Of a stretch of 64,000 nucleotides of DNA, positions 25,279 through 35,254 are shown piece by piece. Both the position numbers and the translations under genes were made by a program. Positions within the stretch are counted from its first letter, which is position 1; each line of letters begins with the position of its first letter. The notes below the pieces were generated by a model that was given only the letters and a program-made list of their open reading frames with translations, did not search any database and was not told the DNA's origin. This DNA is from Streptomyces sp. YS415 (GTDB lineage: Bacteria > Actinomycetota > Actinomycetes > Streptomycetales > Streptomycetaceae): positions 62,001-126,000 of the forward strand of contig NZ_JAMJFL010000005.1 in assembly GCF_023544665.1 (NCBI RefSeq). The letters are read 5' to 3'.

Positions 25279-25457
25279 GGCGGCGGCAACTCCTTGACTC
25301 GAACGGGGCGGGCGCATAAAGCCGCCCTAAGTGTCTGTCAGCGGGCTTAGGTTACCGAGCCGTTCCCGCCCCGCCGCACCCGACCCTCCCCTCGGCCCCA
25401 CAAGAGTCTCCGGCCGGCCCTGCGGAAGCGTCCCGCTTCACCGGTCCCGCCCCTCAC

Positions 25458-25477
25458 AAGTGACCCACGAGTCACTT
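25458..25477. repeat. Inverted repeat AAGTGAC-N6-GTCACTT
   Basis: Perfect 7-bp arms with a 6-bp spacer (CCACGA). The size and symmetry suit a dimeric repressor operator. The nearest starts are the lipoprotein gene (180 bp) and carD (438 bp), so the target is unclear. Confidence 0.5.
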
Positions 25478-25573
25478 TGGCGCCAGGGCTGTCTGCCATT
25501 CACATAAGTCCCGTCGGCATACCCCCGACACGGCCTCGCGAAATTTCCGTGAAGGAATGCGCGACCCTCCGGA

Positions 25574-25615
25574 AATTGATCACCGACCGTGCTCGGCGAC
25601 CCCTGGTGATCAATT
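25574..25615. repeat. Long hairpin, AATTGATCACC arms
   Basis: Perfect 11-bp arms AATTGATCACC (25574-25584) and GGTGATCAATT (25605-25615) around a 20-base loop. There is no U-tract. It is AT-richer than its surroundings. It could be an RNA stem or an operator half-site pair; I cannot decide. Confidence 0.5.
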
Positions 25616-25857
25616 CCTGAATCGTCCGGTACCCGCCTCCGGCCACCGAACGGAGTAGCGGAAGTCGCACATGTGGAACCGGACATATCAGGATGTTCGG
25701 CCGCCCGGTGGCCCCTCCTGATGGGTGTGACGGCCGCGTTTCGCCCCGCCCGGAGAGCCGCTCCGACCTGCGAATACCTTGTTCCGCTCGGCCCGCGCAG
25801 CACGTTCCTGTTGCTGTTGTCAAGCCCCGAGATATGCCCTGACCTGCGAAAACGCCA

Positions 25858-25886
25858 TTCAGAAGCTGCCGTTTCCGTGTTACTCT
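25858..25886 (+). promoter_or_regulatory. Candidate carD promoter
   Basis: TTCAGA (25858-25863) and TACTCT (25881-25886) are 17 bp apart, a housekeeping-type spacing with moderate consensus match. The site is 28 bp before the carD start codon. Confidence 0.4.
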
Positions 25887-25914
25887 GGATAGCCACGGAA
25901 GGGGTACCTGTCAC

Positions 25915-26397
25915 ATGACGTTCAAGGTTGGCGACACCGTGGTCTATCCCCATCACGGGGCCGCGCTGATCGAGGCTATCGAAACTCGCCAGATCAAAGG
26001 CGTGGACAAGACCTACTTGGTGCTGAAGGTCGCCCAGGGTGACCTGACGGTGCGTGTGCCAGCGGACAATGCGGAGTTCGTCGGCGTGCGTGATGTGGTC
26101 GGTCAGGACGGGCTGGACCGGGTCTTCGAGGTGCTGCGCGCGCCGTACGCCGAGGAGCCCACGAACTGGTCTCGTCGTTACAAGGCAAATCTGGAGAAGC
26201 TCGCCTCCGGCGATGTCATCAAGGTCGCGGAAGTCGTACGTGACCTGTGGCGTCGTGAGCGCGAGCGCGGACTGTCCGCCGGTGAGAAGCGCATGCTCGC
26301 CAAGGCCCGCCAGATCCTCGTGAGCGAGCTCGCCCTCGCGGAGAACACCAACGAGGACAAGGCCGAGGCGCTCCTCGACGAGGTCCTCGCGTCCTGA
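25915..26397 (+). CDS. carD: CarD-family RNA polymerase-binding regulator
   Basis: A 160-residue protein of standard CarD/CdnL length. The N-terminal Tudor-like domain ([21 protein letters not shown]) binds the RNA polymerase beta subunit. The C-terminal helical domain (about 70-160) contacts upstream fork DNA and includes [13 protein letters not shown] and [16 protein letters not shown]. It stabilises open promoter complexes, notably at rRNA promoters. A GGAAGGGG site precedes ATG 25915. carD followed by ispD-ispF-cysS-rlmB is a conserved actinobacterial order. Confidence 0.93.
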   Translation: MTFKVGDTVVYPHHGAALIEAIETRQIKGVDKTYLVLKVAQGDLTVRVPADNAEFVGVRDVVGQDGLDRVFEVLRAPYAEEPTNWSRRYKANLEKLASGDVIKVAEVVRDLWRRERERGLSAGEKRMLAKARQILVSELALAENTNEDKAEALLDEVLAS

Positions 26398-26436
26398 CGC
26401 CCGCAGCCAGCAGGCTCAGCCACTCAGCACACTGAA

Positions 26437-26485
26437 ATGCCGCGGTGCCCGATGACGTCTCCACTGTCGCCGGGCGCTGCGGCAT
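26437..26485 (+). terminator. Hairpin after carD
   Basis: Arms of 15 bp (26437-26451 and 26471-26485; 13 of 15 paired, core ATGCCGC) lie 40 bp after the carD stop. No strong U-tract follows, so it may attenuate rather than stop transcription into ispD. The rest of the 270-bp gap shows nothing clear. Confidence 0.5.
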
Positions 26486-26667
26486 GTTCGCTTCTGCGTG
26501 CCGTCCCACGCCGTGCACTCGCCGGGGGGAATCCCCCCGATACTTGGCGTGCCGGGCCCGGGCAGCTGGCCCGACCAGGGTCACGGAAGGGTCCGGTCAG
26601 GGCGTCGCGCCCGGCACTTCCCAGGCCATACCCACGCCAGGCCAGCACACAAACCTGACAGGAACCG

Positions 26668-27429
26668 ATGTCTGACGAATCGCGCCCTTCCCCCGAACAG
26701 GCCCGTGCGACCCTCCGTACGGCTGCCGTGATTCCGGCCGCCGGCCGCGGTGTACGCCTCGGTCCCGGCGCCCCCAAGGCACTCCGCGTGCTGGGCGGCA
26801 CCCCCATGCTGATCCACGCGGTGCGCGCCATGGCCGCGTCCCGTGCCGTCTCCCTGGTCGTCGTCGTGGCCCCGCCCGAGGGCGCCGCCGAGGTGAAGTC
26901 CCTGCTCGACGCCCACGCCCTGCCGGAGCGCACCGACTTCCTGGTGGTCCCCGGCGGTGACTCCCGCCAGGAGTCCGTGCAGCGGGGCCTGGACGCGCTG
27001 CCGCCCGAGTACGACATCGTCCTCGTGCACGACGCGGCCCGCCCGCTCGTCCCCGTGGACACCGTCGACGCCGTCATCGAGGCCGTACGGGACGGCGCTC
27101 CCGCGGTCGTCCCCGCGCTGCCGCTCGCGGACACCGTCAAGGAGGTCGAGCCGGCCGGCGCGGGCGAGCCCGAGCGGGTCGTCGCCACTCCGGTCCGGGA
27201 CCGGCTGCGCGCGGTGCAGACCCCGCAGGGCTTCGACCGGACGACCCTCCTGCGCGCCCACGAGGCGGTCACCGACCAGGTCACCGACGACGCCGGCATG
27301 GTCGAGCGGCTCGGCCTCCAGGTCGTGGTGGTGCCCGGCCACGAGGAGGCCTTCAAGGTCACCCGTCCGCTGGACCTGGTCCTCGCCGAGGCCGTCCTGG
27401 CGCGCCGGAGGCTCAACGATGGCTTCTGA
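26668..27429 (+). CDS. ispD: 2-C-methyl-D-erythritol 4-phosphate cytidylyltransferase
   Basis: The third MEP-pathway step: CTP plus MEP gives CDP-ME. The 253-residue protein has the nucleotide-binding [14 protein letters not shown] at residue 18 and the Lys in PKALRVLGG, then [16 protein letters not shown], the metal-binding [10 protein letters not shown] and [11 protein letters not shown]. An N-terminal extension of about 15 residues precedes the enzyme core. The gene overlaps ispF by 11 bp, as in many actinobacteria. Confidence 0.94.
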   Translation: MSDESRPSPEQARATLRTAAVIPAAGRGVRLGPGAPKALRVLGGTPMLIHAVRAMAASRAVSLVVVVAPPEGAAEVKSLLDAHALPERTDFLVVPGGDSRQESVQRGLDALPPEYDIVLVHDAARPLVPVDTVDAVIEAVRDGAPAVVPALPLADTVKEVEPAGAGEPERVVATPVRDRLRAVQTPQGFDRTTLLRAHEAVTDQVTDDAGMVERLGLQVVVVPGHEEAFKVTRPLDLVLAEAVLARRRLNDGF

Positions 27430-27916
27430 GGCACCCCTGCTGCCCCAGGTCGGCATCGGCACCGACATCCACGCCTTCGAGGAGGGCCGCGAGCTGTGGT
27501 GCGCGGGCCTGAAGTGGGAGGGCGAGGGGACCGGGCTCGCCGGTCACTCCGACGCGGACGTCGTCGCGCACGCCGCGTGCAACGCGCTCTTCTCCGCGGC
27601 GGGCCTCGGCGACCTCGGACAGCACTTCGGCACCGGGCGGCCCGAGTGGTCGGGCGCCTCCGGTGTCGTCCTGCTGGCCGAGGCCGCGCGCATCGTCCGC
27701 GAGGCCGGCTTCACCATCGGCAACATCGCGGTCCAGGTCGTCGGCCCCCGGCCGAAGATCGGCAAGCGCCGCGAGGAGGCCCAGAAGGTCCTGTCGGAGG
27801 CGGCGGGCGCCCCGGTCTCCGTGTCGGGGGCCACGACGGACGGACTGGGGTTCCCCGGTAGGGGTGAAGGTCTGATGGCGGTGGCGACGGCGCTGGTGGC
27901 CAGAACACCGGGCTGA
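27419..27916 (+). CDS. ispF: 2-C-methyl-D-erythritol 2,4-cyclodiphosphate synthase
   Basis: Cyclises CDP-ME 2-phosphate in the MEP pathway. It has 165 residues. The zinc ligands are in GIGTDIHAF (Asp, His) and [11 protein letters not shown] (His). [15 protein letters not shown] is the C-terminal family signature and helps bind the CDP moiety. ATG 27419 sits inside ispD (11-bp overlap). IspD and IspF are separate here, not fused as in some proteobacteria. Confidence 0.94.
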   Translation: MASEAPLLPQVGIGTDIHAFEEGRELWCAGLKWEGEGTGLAGHSDADVVAHAACNALFSAAGLGDLGQHFGTGRPEWSGASGVVLLAEAARIVREAGFTIGNIAVQVVGPRPKIGKRREEAQKVLSEAAGAPVSVSGATTDGLGFPGRGEGLMAVATALVARTPG

Positions 27917-27968
27917 CAGTTGTCCACAACCGTCGGAGGCACCCGCCCGCGCCTACTACCCTGGACAC

Positions 27969-29369
27969 GTGACTATTCGCCTGTACGACACCAGCGCCCG
28001 GCAGATCCGTGACTTCACCCCGCTCACGCCGGGTTGTGTCTCGATCTACCTGTGCGGTGCCACCGTGCAGGCGGCCCCGCACATCGGCCACATCCGGTCG
28101 GGGCTGAACTTCGACATCATGCGCCGCTGGTTCGAGTACCGCGGCTACGACGTCACGTTCATCCGGAACGTCACGGACATCGACGACAAGATCATCACCA
28201 AGTCGGCGGACCAGGGCCGCCCGTGGTGGTCGATCGGGTACGAGAACGAGCGCGCGTTCAACGACGGCTACACCGCGCTCGGCTGCCTGCCGCCGACGTA
28301 CGAGCCGCGCGCCACCGGCCATGTCACCGAGATGGTCGAGATGATGCGCGGCCTGATCGAGCGCGGCCACGCCTACGAGGCCGACGGCAACGTCTACTTC
28401 GACGTGAAGTCCTTCCCGGAGTACCTGCGCCTGTCCAACCAGGAGCTGGACAACCTGCTCCAGCCCTCCGGCGAGGGCGAGACCGGCAAGCGGGACTCCC
28501 GGGACTTCGCGATGTGGAAGTCCGCCAAGCCGGGCGAGCCGAGCTGGGAGACGCCGTGGGGCCGGGGGCGCCCCGGCTGGCACCTGGAGTGCTCGGCGAT
28601 GGCGCACAAGTACCTGGGCTCCGCCTTCGACATCCACGGCGGCGGCCTCGACCTGATCTTCCCGCACCATGAGAACGAGATCGCCCAGGCCAAGGCCTAC
28701 GGCGACGAGTTCGCCCGGTACTGGGTGCACAACGCCTGGGTCACCATGAGCGGCGAGAAGATGTCCAAGTCGCTCGGCAACTCCGTGCTCGTCAGCGAGA
28801 TGGTCAAGACGTGGCGCCCCGTCGTGCTGCGCTACTACCTCGGCACCCCGCACTACCGCTCGATGATCGAGTACAGCGAGGAGGCCCTGCGCGAGGCCGA
28901 GTCGGCGTTCAGCCGCATCGAGGGCTTCGTGCAGCGCGTGGTCGAGCTCGCCGGACACGCCGTCGAACCGGCCACCGAGGTGCCCACCGCCTTCGCCGAG
29001 GCGATGGACGACGACCTGGGCGTCCCGCAGGCGCTCGCCGTCGTGCACACCACCGTCCGGCAGGGCAACTCCGCCCTCGCCGCCGACGACAAGGAAGCCG
29101 CCGTGGCCCGCCTCGCCGAGGTGCGTGCCATGCTCGGCGTCCTGGGCCTGGACCCGCTGGACGCGCACTGGGCGGGCGAGAGCGACCGCGGCGAGGACCT
29201 CAGCAGCGTGGTCGACAGCCTCGTACGCCTGGTCCTCGACCAGCGCGAGGCCGCGCGAGCCCGTAAGGACTGGGCCACCGCGGACGCCATCCGGGACCAG
29301 CTCAAGCAGTCGGGACTGGTCATCGAGGACGGTCCGCACGGCCCGCGCTGGAGCCTCGGCGCGCGCTGA
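27969..29369 (+). CDS. cysS: Cysteinyl-tRNA synthetase
   Basis: A class I synthetase of 466 residues charging tRNA-Cys. The zinc-binding Cys is in IYLCGATVQ, the HIGH motif is HIGHIRSG (about residues 39-46), and KMSKSLGNS is near 270. [15 protein letters not shown] gives the remaining zinc ligands. The length and C-terminal DALR-type domain fit CysS rather than the shorter mycothiol ligase MshC. The start is GTG 27969, 52 bp after ispF. Confidence 0.95.
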   Translation: MTIRLYDTSARQIRDFTPLTPGCVSIYLCGATVQAAPHIGHIRSGLNFDIMRRWFEYRGYDVTFIRNVTDIDDKIITKSADQGRPWWSIGYENERAFNDGYTALGCLPPTYEPRATGHVTEMVEMMRGLIERGHAYEADGNVYFDVKSFPEYLRLSNQELDNLLQPSGEGETGKRDSRDFAMWKSAKPGEPSWETPWGRGRPGWHLECSAMAHKYLGSAFDIHGGGLDLIFPHHENEIAQAKAYGDEFARYWVHNAWVTMSGEKMSKSLGNSVLVSEMVKTWRPVVLRYYLGTPHYRSMIEYSEEALREAESAFSRIEGFVQRVVELAGHAVEPATEVPTAFAEAMDDDLGVPQALAVVHTTVRQGNSALAADDKEAAVARLAEVRAMLGVLGLDPLDAHWAGESDRGEDLSSVVDSLVRLVLDQREAARARKDWATADAIRDQLKQSGLVIEDGPHGPRWSLGAR

Positions 29370-29457
29370 GCGCAGTGATCGATTGTGCCGCCCGGCCCTC
29401 CGGGCGGCACACTGCATAGACGTACGTACTTCACCGCTACACAGAGACGGGTAGGTC

Positions 29458-30399
29458 ATGGCCGCGAACAACCGCCGCATGTCCGGCAAGAAGGGCGCGC
29501 AGGTCGGCAGTGGCGGCCAGCGACGCCGGGGCCTGGAAGGCAAGGGTCCGACGCCGCCCGCCGAGATGCGCAAGGGGCACAAGAAGAACCGCCTCGCCAC
29601 CTCCAAGGCCAAGCAGACGGCACGCCGTCCCGCGCCGCGCGGCCGTGGCGGCAAGGGCACGTCCGAGATGGTCGTCGGCCGCAACCCCGTCGTCGAGGCG
29701 CTGCGCGAGGGCGTGCCCGCGGTGACGCTGTACGTCCAGCAGTTCATCGACAACGACGAGCGGGTCCGCGAGGCCCTGCAGCTCGTGGGCGAGCGCGGCG
29801 GCATCCACCTGATGGAGGCCCCCCGCCCCGAGCTCGACCGCATGACCAACGGGCTCAACCACCAGGGCCTGGTCCTCCAGGTCCCGCCCTACGAGTACGC
29901 CCACCCCGAGGACCTGGCCAGCGCCGCCTACGACGAGGGCCAGGACCCGCTCATCGTCGCCCTCGACGGAGTGACGGACCCGCGCAACCTGGGTGCCGTC
30001 GTCCGCTCGGTGTCCGCCTTCGGCGGCCACGGCGTCGTCGTGCCGGAGCGCCGCGCGGCGGGCATGACCGCCGGTGCCTGGAAGACGTCGGCCGGCACCG
30101 CGGCCCGCACGCCCGTCGCCCGCGCCACCAACCTCACCCGCGCCCTGGAGGCGTACAAGAAGGCGGGCATCGCCGTCGTCGGCCTCGCCGCCGACGGGGA
30201 GCACGAGGTCGGCGAGCTGGCGGCCCTGCACGGCCCCGTCGTCATCGTGGTCGGCAGCGAGGGCAAGGGCCTGTCCCGACTGGTCGGCGAGACGTGCGAC
30301 TTCCGGGTGCGGATCCCGATGCCCGGTGGCGCCGAGTCGCTGAACGCCGGTGTGGCGGCGGGGATCGTGCTGTACGAGGCGTCGCGCCGGCGCGGCTGA
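29458..30399 (+). CDS. rlmB: 23S rRNA (guanosine-2'-O-)-methyltransferase RlmB
   Basis: A 313-residue SPOUT methyltransferase that modifies G2251 of 23S rRNA. The N-terminal 70 residues are Lys/Arg/Gly-rich, an actinobacterial extension probably binding RNA. The substrate-recognition domain starts at [15 protein letters not shown]. The knotted catalytic domain shows [28 protein letters not shown] and [21 protein letters not shown] 29458 is preceded by GACGGGTAGGTC. It follows cysS, as in other Streptomyces. Confidence 0.93.
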   Translation: MAANNRRMSGKKGAQVGSGGQRRRGLEGKGPTPPAEMRKGHKKNRLATSKAKQTARRPAPRGRGGKGTSEMVVGRNPVVEALREGVPAVTLYVQQFIDNDERVREALQLVGERGGIHLMEAPRPELDRMTNGLNHQGLVLQVPPYEYAHPEDLASAAYDEGQDPLIVALDGVTDPRNLGAVVRSVSAFGGHGVVVPERRAAGMTAGAWKTSAGTAARTPVARATNLTRALEAYKKAGIAVVGLAADGEHEVGELAALHGPVVIVVGSEGKGLSRLVGETCDFRVRIPMPGGAESLNAGVAAGIVLYEASRRRG

Positions 30400-30516
30400 A
30401 CATCCGTCCGTACCGTCGCCCGTGCGGGGCGTTCCAGCCGTCCAGGGCCCGCTTGACGCTGTCCGGACAGATCCGGCAGGTCAAAGCAGTGTCCTAAACA
30501 GACGTCACTCGGTTAG

Positions 30517-32127
30517 ATGAGTGTGGACACCAGAACACCCCGCACACCCACGGGGGACCGCTCGTCGGGTTTCGACGACGCTCCCGCGCTGAGCATGGTG
30601 AAGGTGCCGAGCGATCCGGCGCAGATCATCGTCAATCATGCGAGTTTCCGCGTGCAGCTGGGCGCGTCGACGACACGCAGTCAATCGCCGCGGATCGCAC
30701 GGCACTTGAGCGCCACCGAGGACACCGCCCGCGTCCCCGTGGTCGGCACCGGGGCTGCCGGCCGCCGGCGGCCCGTCGTCTGGAGCGGCAGGTCGGCGCC
30801 CGACGACACCGGCGCCCACCGGCTCCTCCAGGCGGTGCGGGGCGCCGGCGTCGGCCACCCGGACGAATCGGCCGACGCCGGCGCCACCCAGGTCATCCCG
30901 CGCGTCGACGTCAATGACGGCTACCACGACGACGGTTACGACGATCTCGCGCAGACCGTCGAGACCCCCGTGGTCGGCGCCCAGCGCACCCCGCCCGACG
31001 GCGACAGCACCCGGTTGCTGCCCGACATGCGCCAGGCCGGCAGCGCGTACGACGAGGAAGTCGCCTACGACGAGCAGGAGTTCGCGGAGCCGGAGGACGG
31101 CTCCCGGCCCCGGCGCCACGGCGACGACCCCGCGCGGCACGCCTACTACCCGGGCCGCCGCATGAACCTGGGCGTCGTCCTCCTCCCGCTGCGCATCTTC
31201 CTCGGCTTCATCTCCATCTACGCCGGCATGGGCAAGCTCTGCGACCCCGTCTACTTCGACGGCGGCAAGCGCGGCTCGATGGTGAAGTGGCTGAACACCC
31301 TGCACCCCTGGGACGTCGCCGAGCCGCTGCGCCAGTTCGCGCTGGAGCACCCCGTCGGCTCCGGCCTGGTGATCGCCTTCTTCCAGGTGATCGTCGGCGT
31401 CCTCACGGTGCTGGGCTGCTGGCAGCGGGTGGCCGCCGTGGTCGGCGCGCTGCTGTCGGCCGCGCTGCTCGTCACCGTCAGCTGGAAGAGCGTCCCCGCC
31501 TACGACGCCCCCGACATCATCTACCTGGCCGCCTGGTCGCCGCTGATCATCGCGGGCGCCCCCGTCTACTCCGTCGACGGCCGCCTCGCGGGCAGCGCCT
31601 GGCGTCGCCTCGGCCCGCGCGCCGACATCTGGGATCTGCGCGCCTACGTCCTGCGCCGCGGCGCCCTGGTCTCCGCCATCGTCATCGGCCTGACCCTGCT
31701 GATCGGCTCGCTGCTCGGCGGTGCCGTCCGCGACGCCGACCGCGTGGTCGTCCCCGGCCCCGGCGAGGCCCCGCGCAACGAACTGCCCGGCTCCCCGCTC
31801 CCCTCGGAGCCCGGCGAGCGCCGGAAGCGCACCCCGTCGGCCTCCACGGCCCCGAGCCAGGCCGCCACGTCGGCGCCCTCCACCGGGGCGGCCACCACCC
31901 CGGGGGCCACGCGGGACACCAGCACGGCGGACACGCCCAGCGAGACCCAGGGCACCGGAGGAGGCGGCCAGGCACCGCCCCAGCAGTCCTCTCCGGCGGA
32001 CCAGGCCCCCACCACCACCTCGGGCCCCACCTCGGGCGGCACCACCGGAGGCTCCGGCACGCCGGGCGGCACGGGAGGCGGAGGCAACTCCGGTGAACCG
32101 GGCCTGGTAGGCGGCCTGTTGGGGTAG
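30517..32127 (+). CDS. DoxX family membrane protein with long disordered ends
   Basis: A 536-residue protein. The first 205 residues are Asp/Arg/Pro-rich and disordered. A DoxX-like core of four hydrophobic segments follows (about 215-405), beginning LGVVLLPLRIFLGFISIYAGMGKL, then LVIAFFQVIVGVLTVLG, VVGALLSAALLVTVSW, and a last membrane segment near ISAIVIGLTLLIGSLLGG. The final 120 residues are a Ser/Thr/Pro/Gly-rich tail. DoxX-type proteins are linked to thiosulfate:quinone or thiol redox in the membrane, but the function here is not known. It starts at ATG 30517. Confidence 0.78.
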   Translation: MSVDTRTPRTPTGDRSSGFDDAPALSMVKVPSDPAQIIVNHASFRVQLGASTTRSQSPRIARHLSATEDTARVPVVGTGAAGRRRPVVWSGRSAPDDTGAHRLLQAVRGAGVGHPDESADAGATQVIPRVDVNDGYHDDGYDDLAQTVETPVVGAQRTPPDGDSTRLLPDMRQAGSAYDEEVAYDEQEFAEPEDGSRPRRHGDDPARHAYYPGRRMNLGVVLLPLRIFLGFISIYAGMGKLCDPVYFDGGKRGSMVKWLNTLHPWDVAEPLRQFALEHPVGSGLVIAFFQVIVGVLTVLGCWQRVAAVVGALLSAALLVTVSWKSVPAYDAPDIIYLAAWSPLIIAGAPVYSVDGRLAGSAWRRLGPRADIWDLRAYVLRRGALVSAIVIGLTLLIGSLLGGAVRDADRVVVPGPGEAPRNELPGSPLPSEPGERRKRTPSASTAPSQAATSAPSTGAATTPGATRDTSTADTPSETQGTGGGGQAPPQQSSPADQAPTTTSGPTSGGTTGGSGTPGGTGGGGNSGEPGLVGGLLG

Positions 32128-32184
32128 ATGGGCCGGTGGGCGGGATTCTGGGTCAGTCCACCGGCGGAACGTAAGAACCCACAT

Positions 32185-32222
32185 GTTCCCCGCACTCCCT
32201 CAGGGGTGCGGGGAACTGCGCG
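32185..32222. repeat. Streptomyces intergenic hairpin element, copy 1
   Basis: Perfect arms GTTCCCCGCAC (32185-32195) and GTGCGGGGAAC (32206-32216) followed by TGCGCG. The core is shared with the copies at 48905 and 63756. It lies between two convergent genes and can serve as a terminator. Confidence 0.72.
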
Positions 32223-32233
32223 TCCGGCCCGCC

Positions 32234-32965
32234 CTAGGAACGAAGGGCCGACAGTTCCTTCGCGGCCTCGGTGAGATCCTTCGCCGTGTCGATGGCTCGC
32301 CAGTACGCGCCCTGCGGCAGCGGGAAGCCGGCCAGCCTGAGCTCCCGGGCCAGCCGCGGGAACGTGGTCCGCTCGTGATCGCCCCGCTCCGGGAGCATCC
32401 CGGCGAAGTCGGCGGAGAAGACGTACACGCCCGCGTTGATCTCGTACGTCGTGGGCGGCGCCTCGATGAAGTCGGTGACGTGCCCGAAGCCGTCCGTCTG
32501 CACGGCGCCCCAGGGGATCCGGGGCCGGGCCAGCGCGAGGGTGGCGACGGCGTCGCGCTCGGCGTGGAAGTCGGCCATGTCACGCAGCGAGAACCGGGTC
32601 CAGATGTCGCCGTTCGTGGCGTACCAGGGCCGGTCGGGGTGCGGCAGATGCGCGGCGGCGTACTTGAGGCCACCGCCGCGGCCGAGCGGCTCGGTCTCCA
32701 CGACCGTGGTCACGGAGAGGGGCAGGTCGGCACCCGCCAGCCACTCCTTGAGGACGTCCGCGAGGTGGCCGCAGCTGACCACCACGTCGGTCACGCCCTC
32801 CTCCGCGAGCCAGGCGAGCTGATGGCCGATGATCGGCGTCCCCGTGCCCGGGATCTCGACCATCGGCTTGGGCCGGTCGTCGGTGTACGGGCGCAGGCGT
32901 GAGCCCTGGCCCCCGGCGAGAATCACGGCTTGCGTGGGGCGGGTGGCGGCGTTCGGGTCGGTCAT
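32234..32965 (-). CDS. Sugar-1-phosphate nucleotidyltransferase
   Basis: A 243-residue single-domain nucleotidyltransferase. The NTP-binding signature GGQGSRLRPYTDDRPKPM is at residue 18, the sugar-phosphate site is near VVETEPLGRGGGLK, and the metal-binding Asp is in NGDIWTRF. It would activate a hexose-1-phosphate as an NDP-sugar. The length (no left-handed helix domain) fits MurU-like or mannose-1-phosphate-type enzymes. The specific sugar is unknown. It is minus-strand, convergent with the DoxX gene and conserved upstream of msiK in Streptomyces. Confidence 0.85.
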   Translation of the reverse strand: MTDPNAATRPTQAVILAGGQGSRLRPYTDDRPKPMVEIPGTGTPIIGHQLAWLAEEGVTDVVVSCGHLADVLKEWLAGADLPLSVTTVVETEPLGRGGGLKYAAAHLPHPDRPWYATNGDIWTRFSLRDMADFHAERDAVATLALARPRIPWGAVQTDGFGHVTDFIEAPPTTYEINAGVYVFSADFAGMLPERGDHERTTFPRLARELRLAGFPLPQGAYWRAIDTAKDLTEAAKELSALRS

Positions 32966-33036
32966 GTGCCGAACTGTATGTGGCGCTGTTGCCTACCGGG
33001 GTGGGGGGTGCGGGTTGTGCGCGGATGCGGTGCCGT

Positions 33037-33063
33037 GGGGGCGGGGCCCGGGGCCCCGCCCCC
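33037..33063 (-). terminator. GC-rich palindrome after a small secreted/membrane gene
   Basis: Complementary arms of 13 bp (33037-33049 and 33051-33063; GGGGGCGGGGCCC-type) lie 9 bp beyond the stop at 33072. A hairpin without a U-tract, probably the end of the minus-strand transcript. Confidence 0.5.
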
Positions 33064-33071
33064 CTTGCTCG

Positions 33072-33527
33072 TCAGCGGTGGGCCGCTGCCACCCCCGTGG
33101 CGAAGGCGGTGTCGCAGACCGGGCGGGCGTAGGACTGGGCGCGTACCGGGCCGTAGACCCGGACCGCTGCGCGGCCGAGGGCGCGGGCGATGGAGGCGCA
33201 GTGCTTGGCGAGCGCCGGGCGGCCGTCGACGGCCTGCTGGAGACGGGTGAGCGCGACGCCCGGGTCCTCCCGGGTGAGCTCGGCGATGAGCTGGTCGCGC
33301 AGGACGTCCTGGGGGGTGCGGGAGCCGGAGCCGGGCTTGGCGTCCGACACCGACGCGTCCGACGCCGTGAGCACCGAGTTCGAGGGATTCCCCGACCAGT
33401 CGACCCGGGTGACCGCGAGGGTCCCGGAGAGCACCAGGACGACCGGCAGGACGAGGGCGAGGGAGCGGCCGATCCGGCGGGCGGGGCCCCGGCCGCGTCG
33501 CGTCTGTTGGTTAGTGGAGTGCTTCAC
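33072..33527 (-). CDS. Small membrane-anchored or secreted protein, unknown function
   Basis: A 151-residue protein with a positively charged start (NQQTRRGRGPARRIGR), one hydrophobic segment (LALVLPVVLVLSGTLAV) and an extracytoplasmic part. It contains two cysteines, in KHCASIARAL and PVCDTAFA, perhaps forming a disulfide. The middle is rich in Ala, Leu, Arg and Asp. I do not recognise a family. It is located between the nucleotidyltransferase and msiK, as in other Streptomyces genomes, but a link in function is not evident. Confidence 0.68.
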   Translation of the reverse strand: MKHSTNQQTRRGRGPARRIGRSLALVLPVVLVLSGTLAVTRVDWSGNPSNSVLTASDASVSDAKPGSGSRTPQDVLRDQLIAELTREDPGVALTRLQQAVDGRPALAKHCASIARALGRAAVRVYGPVRAQSYARPVCDTAFATGVAAAHR

Positions 33528-33662
33528 GCGAGTGAGGGTAGCGCCTGGTAATGATTTGGCGACATTTAGTCACCGGTTCGGGGGATGAAGAGGTGCCTCT
33601 TTTTGGGTAAGGGGTTGACGCTCACCGCTCGAAACGGGGGGTATGCCGGGGTATTTGTCGAC

Positions 33663-33702
33663 AACGAGAAGGGCCCCGCGGCGGTCCGCGGGGCCCTTCT
33701 CG
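33663..33702 (-). terminator. Terminator of msiK
   Basis: Arms of 18 bp (33663-33680 and 33685-33702; core GAAGGGCCCCGCGG) with a 4-base loop, 57 bp after the msiK stop in the correct orientation. Confidence 0.83.
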
Positions 33703-33759
33703 TCAACCTGGGCGATACACCCGATTCGTTCGGGTCGGCCGGAGCGCCGGCCGGAGGGG

Positions 33760-34896
<1,137 letters not shown>

Positions 34897-34953
34897 GGTG
34901 AAGGGCCCCCTTCTACCGGCAGGAACGTGCCGGACGATCCGTTGTAGGAAGGT

Positions 34954-34969
34954 GGTGGTGTAGTCCAGA
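34954..34969. promoter_or_regulatory. DasR-binding (dre-like) site upstream of msiK
   Basis: The 16-mer GGTGGTGTAGTCCAGA matches the reverse complement of a typical dre site (AATGGTGTAGACCAGT) at 12 of 16 positions, including the TGGTGTAG core. It lies 58 bp upstream of the msiK start. DasR couples N-acetylglucosamine to sugar-uptake genes, so control of msiK is plausible. Adjacent AGTCCA...TGGACT makes an overlapping inverted repeat. Confidence 0.5.
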
Positions 34970-35101
34970 CGAGTGGACTGCCCTCGGACGGTACCTGGCG
35001 TTCACCTGGTCTGTCAGTACCCGGACCCCTGTGAACTTCGCGGAAATTTTCGACTGGGGCACCGCGGGTCCTGGGTACACTGCTCGGGCACGTACGTGCA
35101 C

Positions 35102-35175
35102 GCCTCCTTAGCTCAGCTGGTCAGAGCGCCGCTCTTGTAAAGCGAAGGTCGTCGGTTCGAATCCGACAGGGGGCT
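35102..35175 (+). tRNA. tRNA-Thr (anticodon TGT)
   Basis: A 74-base cloverleaf with no encoded CCA. Acceptor GCCTCCT pairs with AGGGGGC (one T-G pair). The D stem is GCTC/GAGC, the anticodon loop is CTTGTAA with TGT, and the T arm is GTCGG-TTCGAAT-CCGAC. The anticodon stem has a C-A mismatch at its outermost pair. Discriminator T. It reads ACA codons. The accessory conflict region begins just 80 bp downstream, and tRNA 3' ends are common island insertion sites. Confidence 0.93.
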
Positions 35176-35254
35176 CTCCTTTCCCCTGCCGTGGCCCCCT
35201 CCGCGGCCGTACCCTGGTCGGCACGGAACCGCGCCGGCTTGGGGAGGTCACGGG

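Larger units (their letters stand above)
25279..25914. other. 636-bp gene-free region upstream of carD
   Basis: No open frame here has convincing codon use. The stretch 25400-25900 is visibly less GC-rich than the neighbouring genes and holds two inverted repeats (25458-25477 and 25574-25615) and a candidate carD promoter. Most of it remains unexplained. It may contain a non-coding RNA, an extended regulatory region or the remains of a lost gene. Confidence 0.5.

Noticed and set aside
33588..33601. AAGAGG-TG-CCTCTT hairpin with a T run
   Set aside because: It is oriented for a plus-strand transcript, but no gene ends upstream on that strand. It is too short to call.
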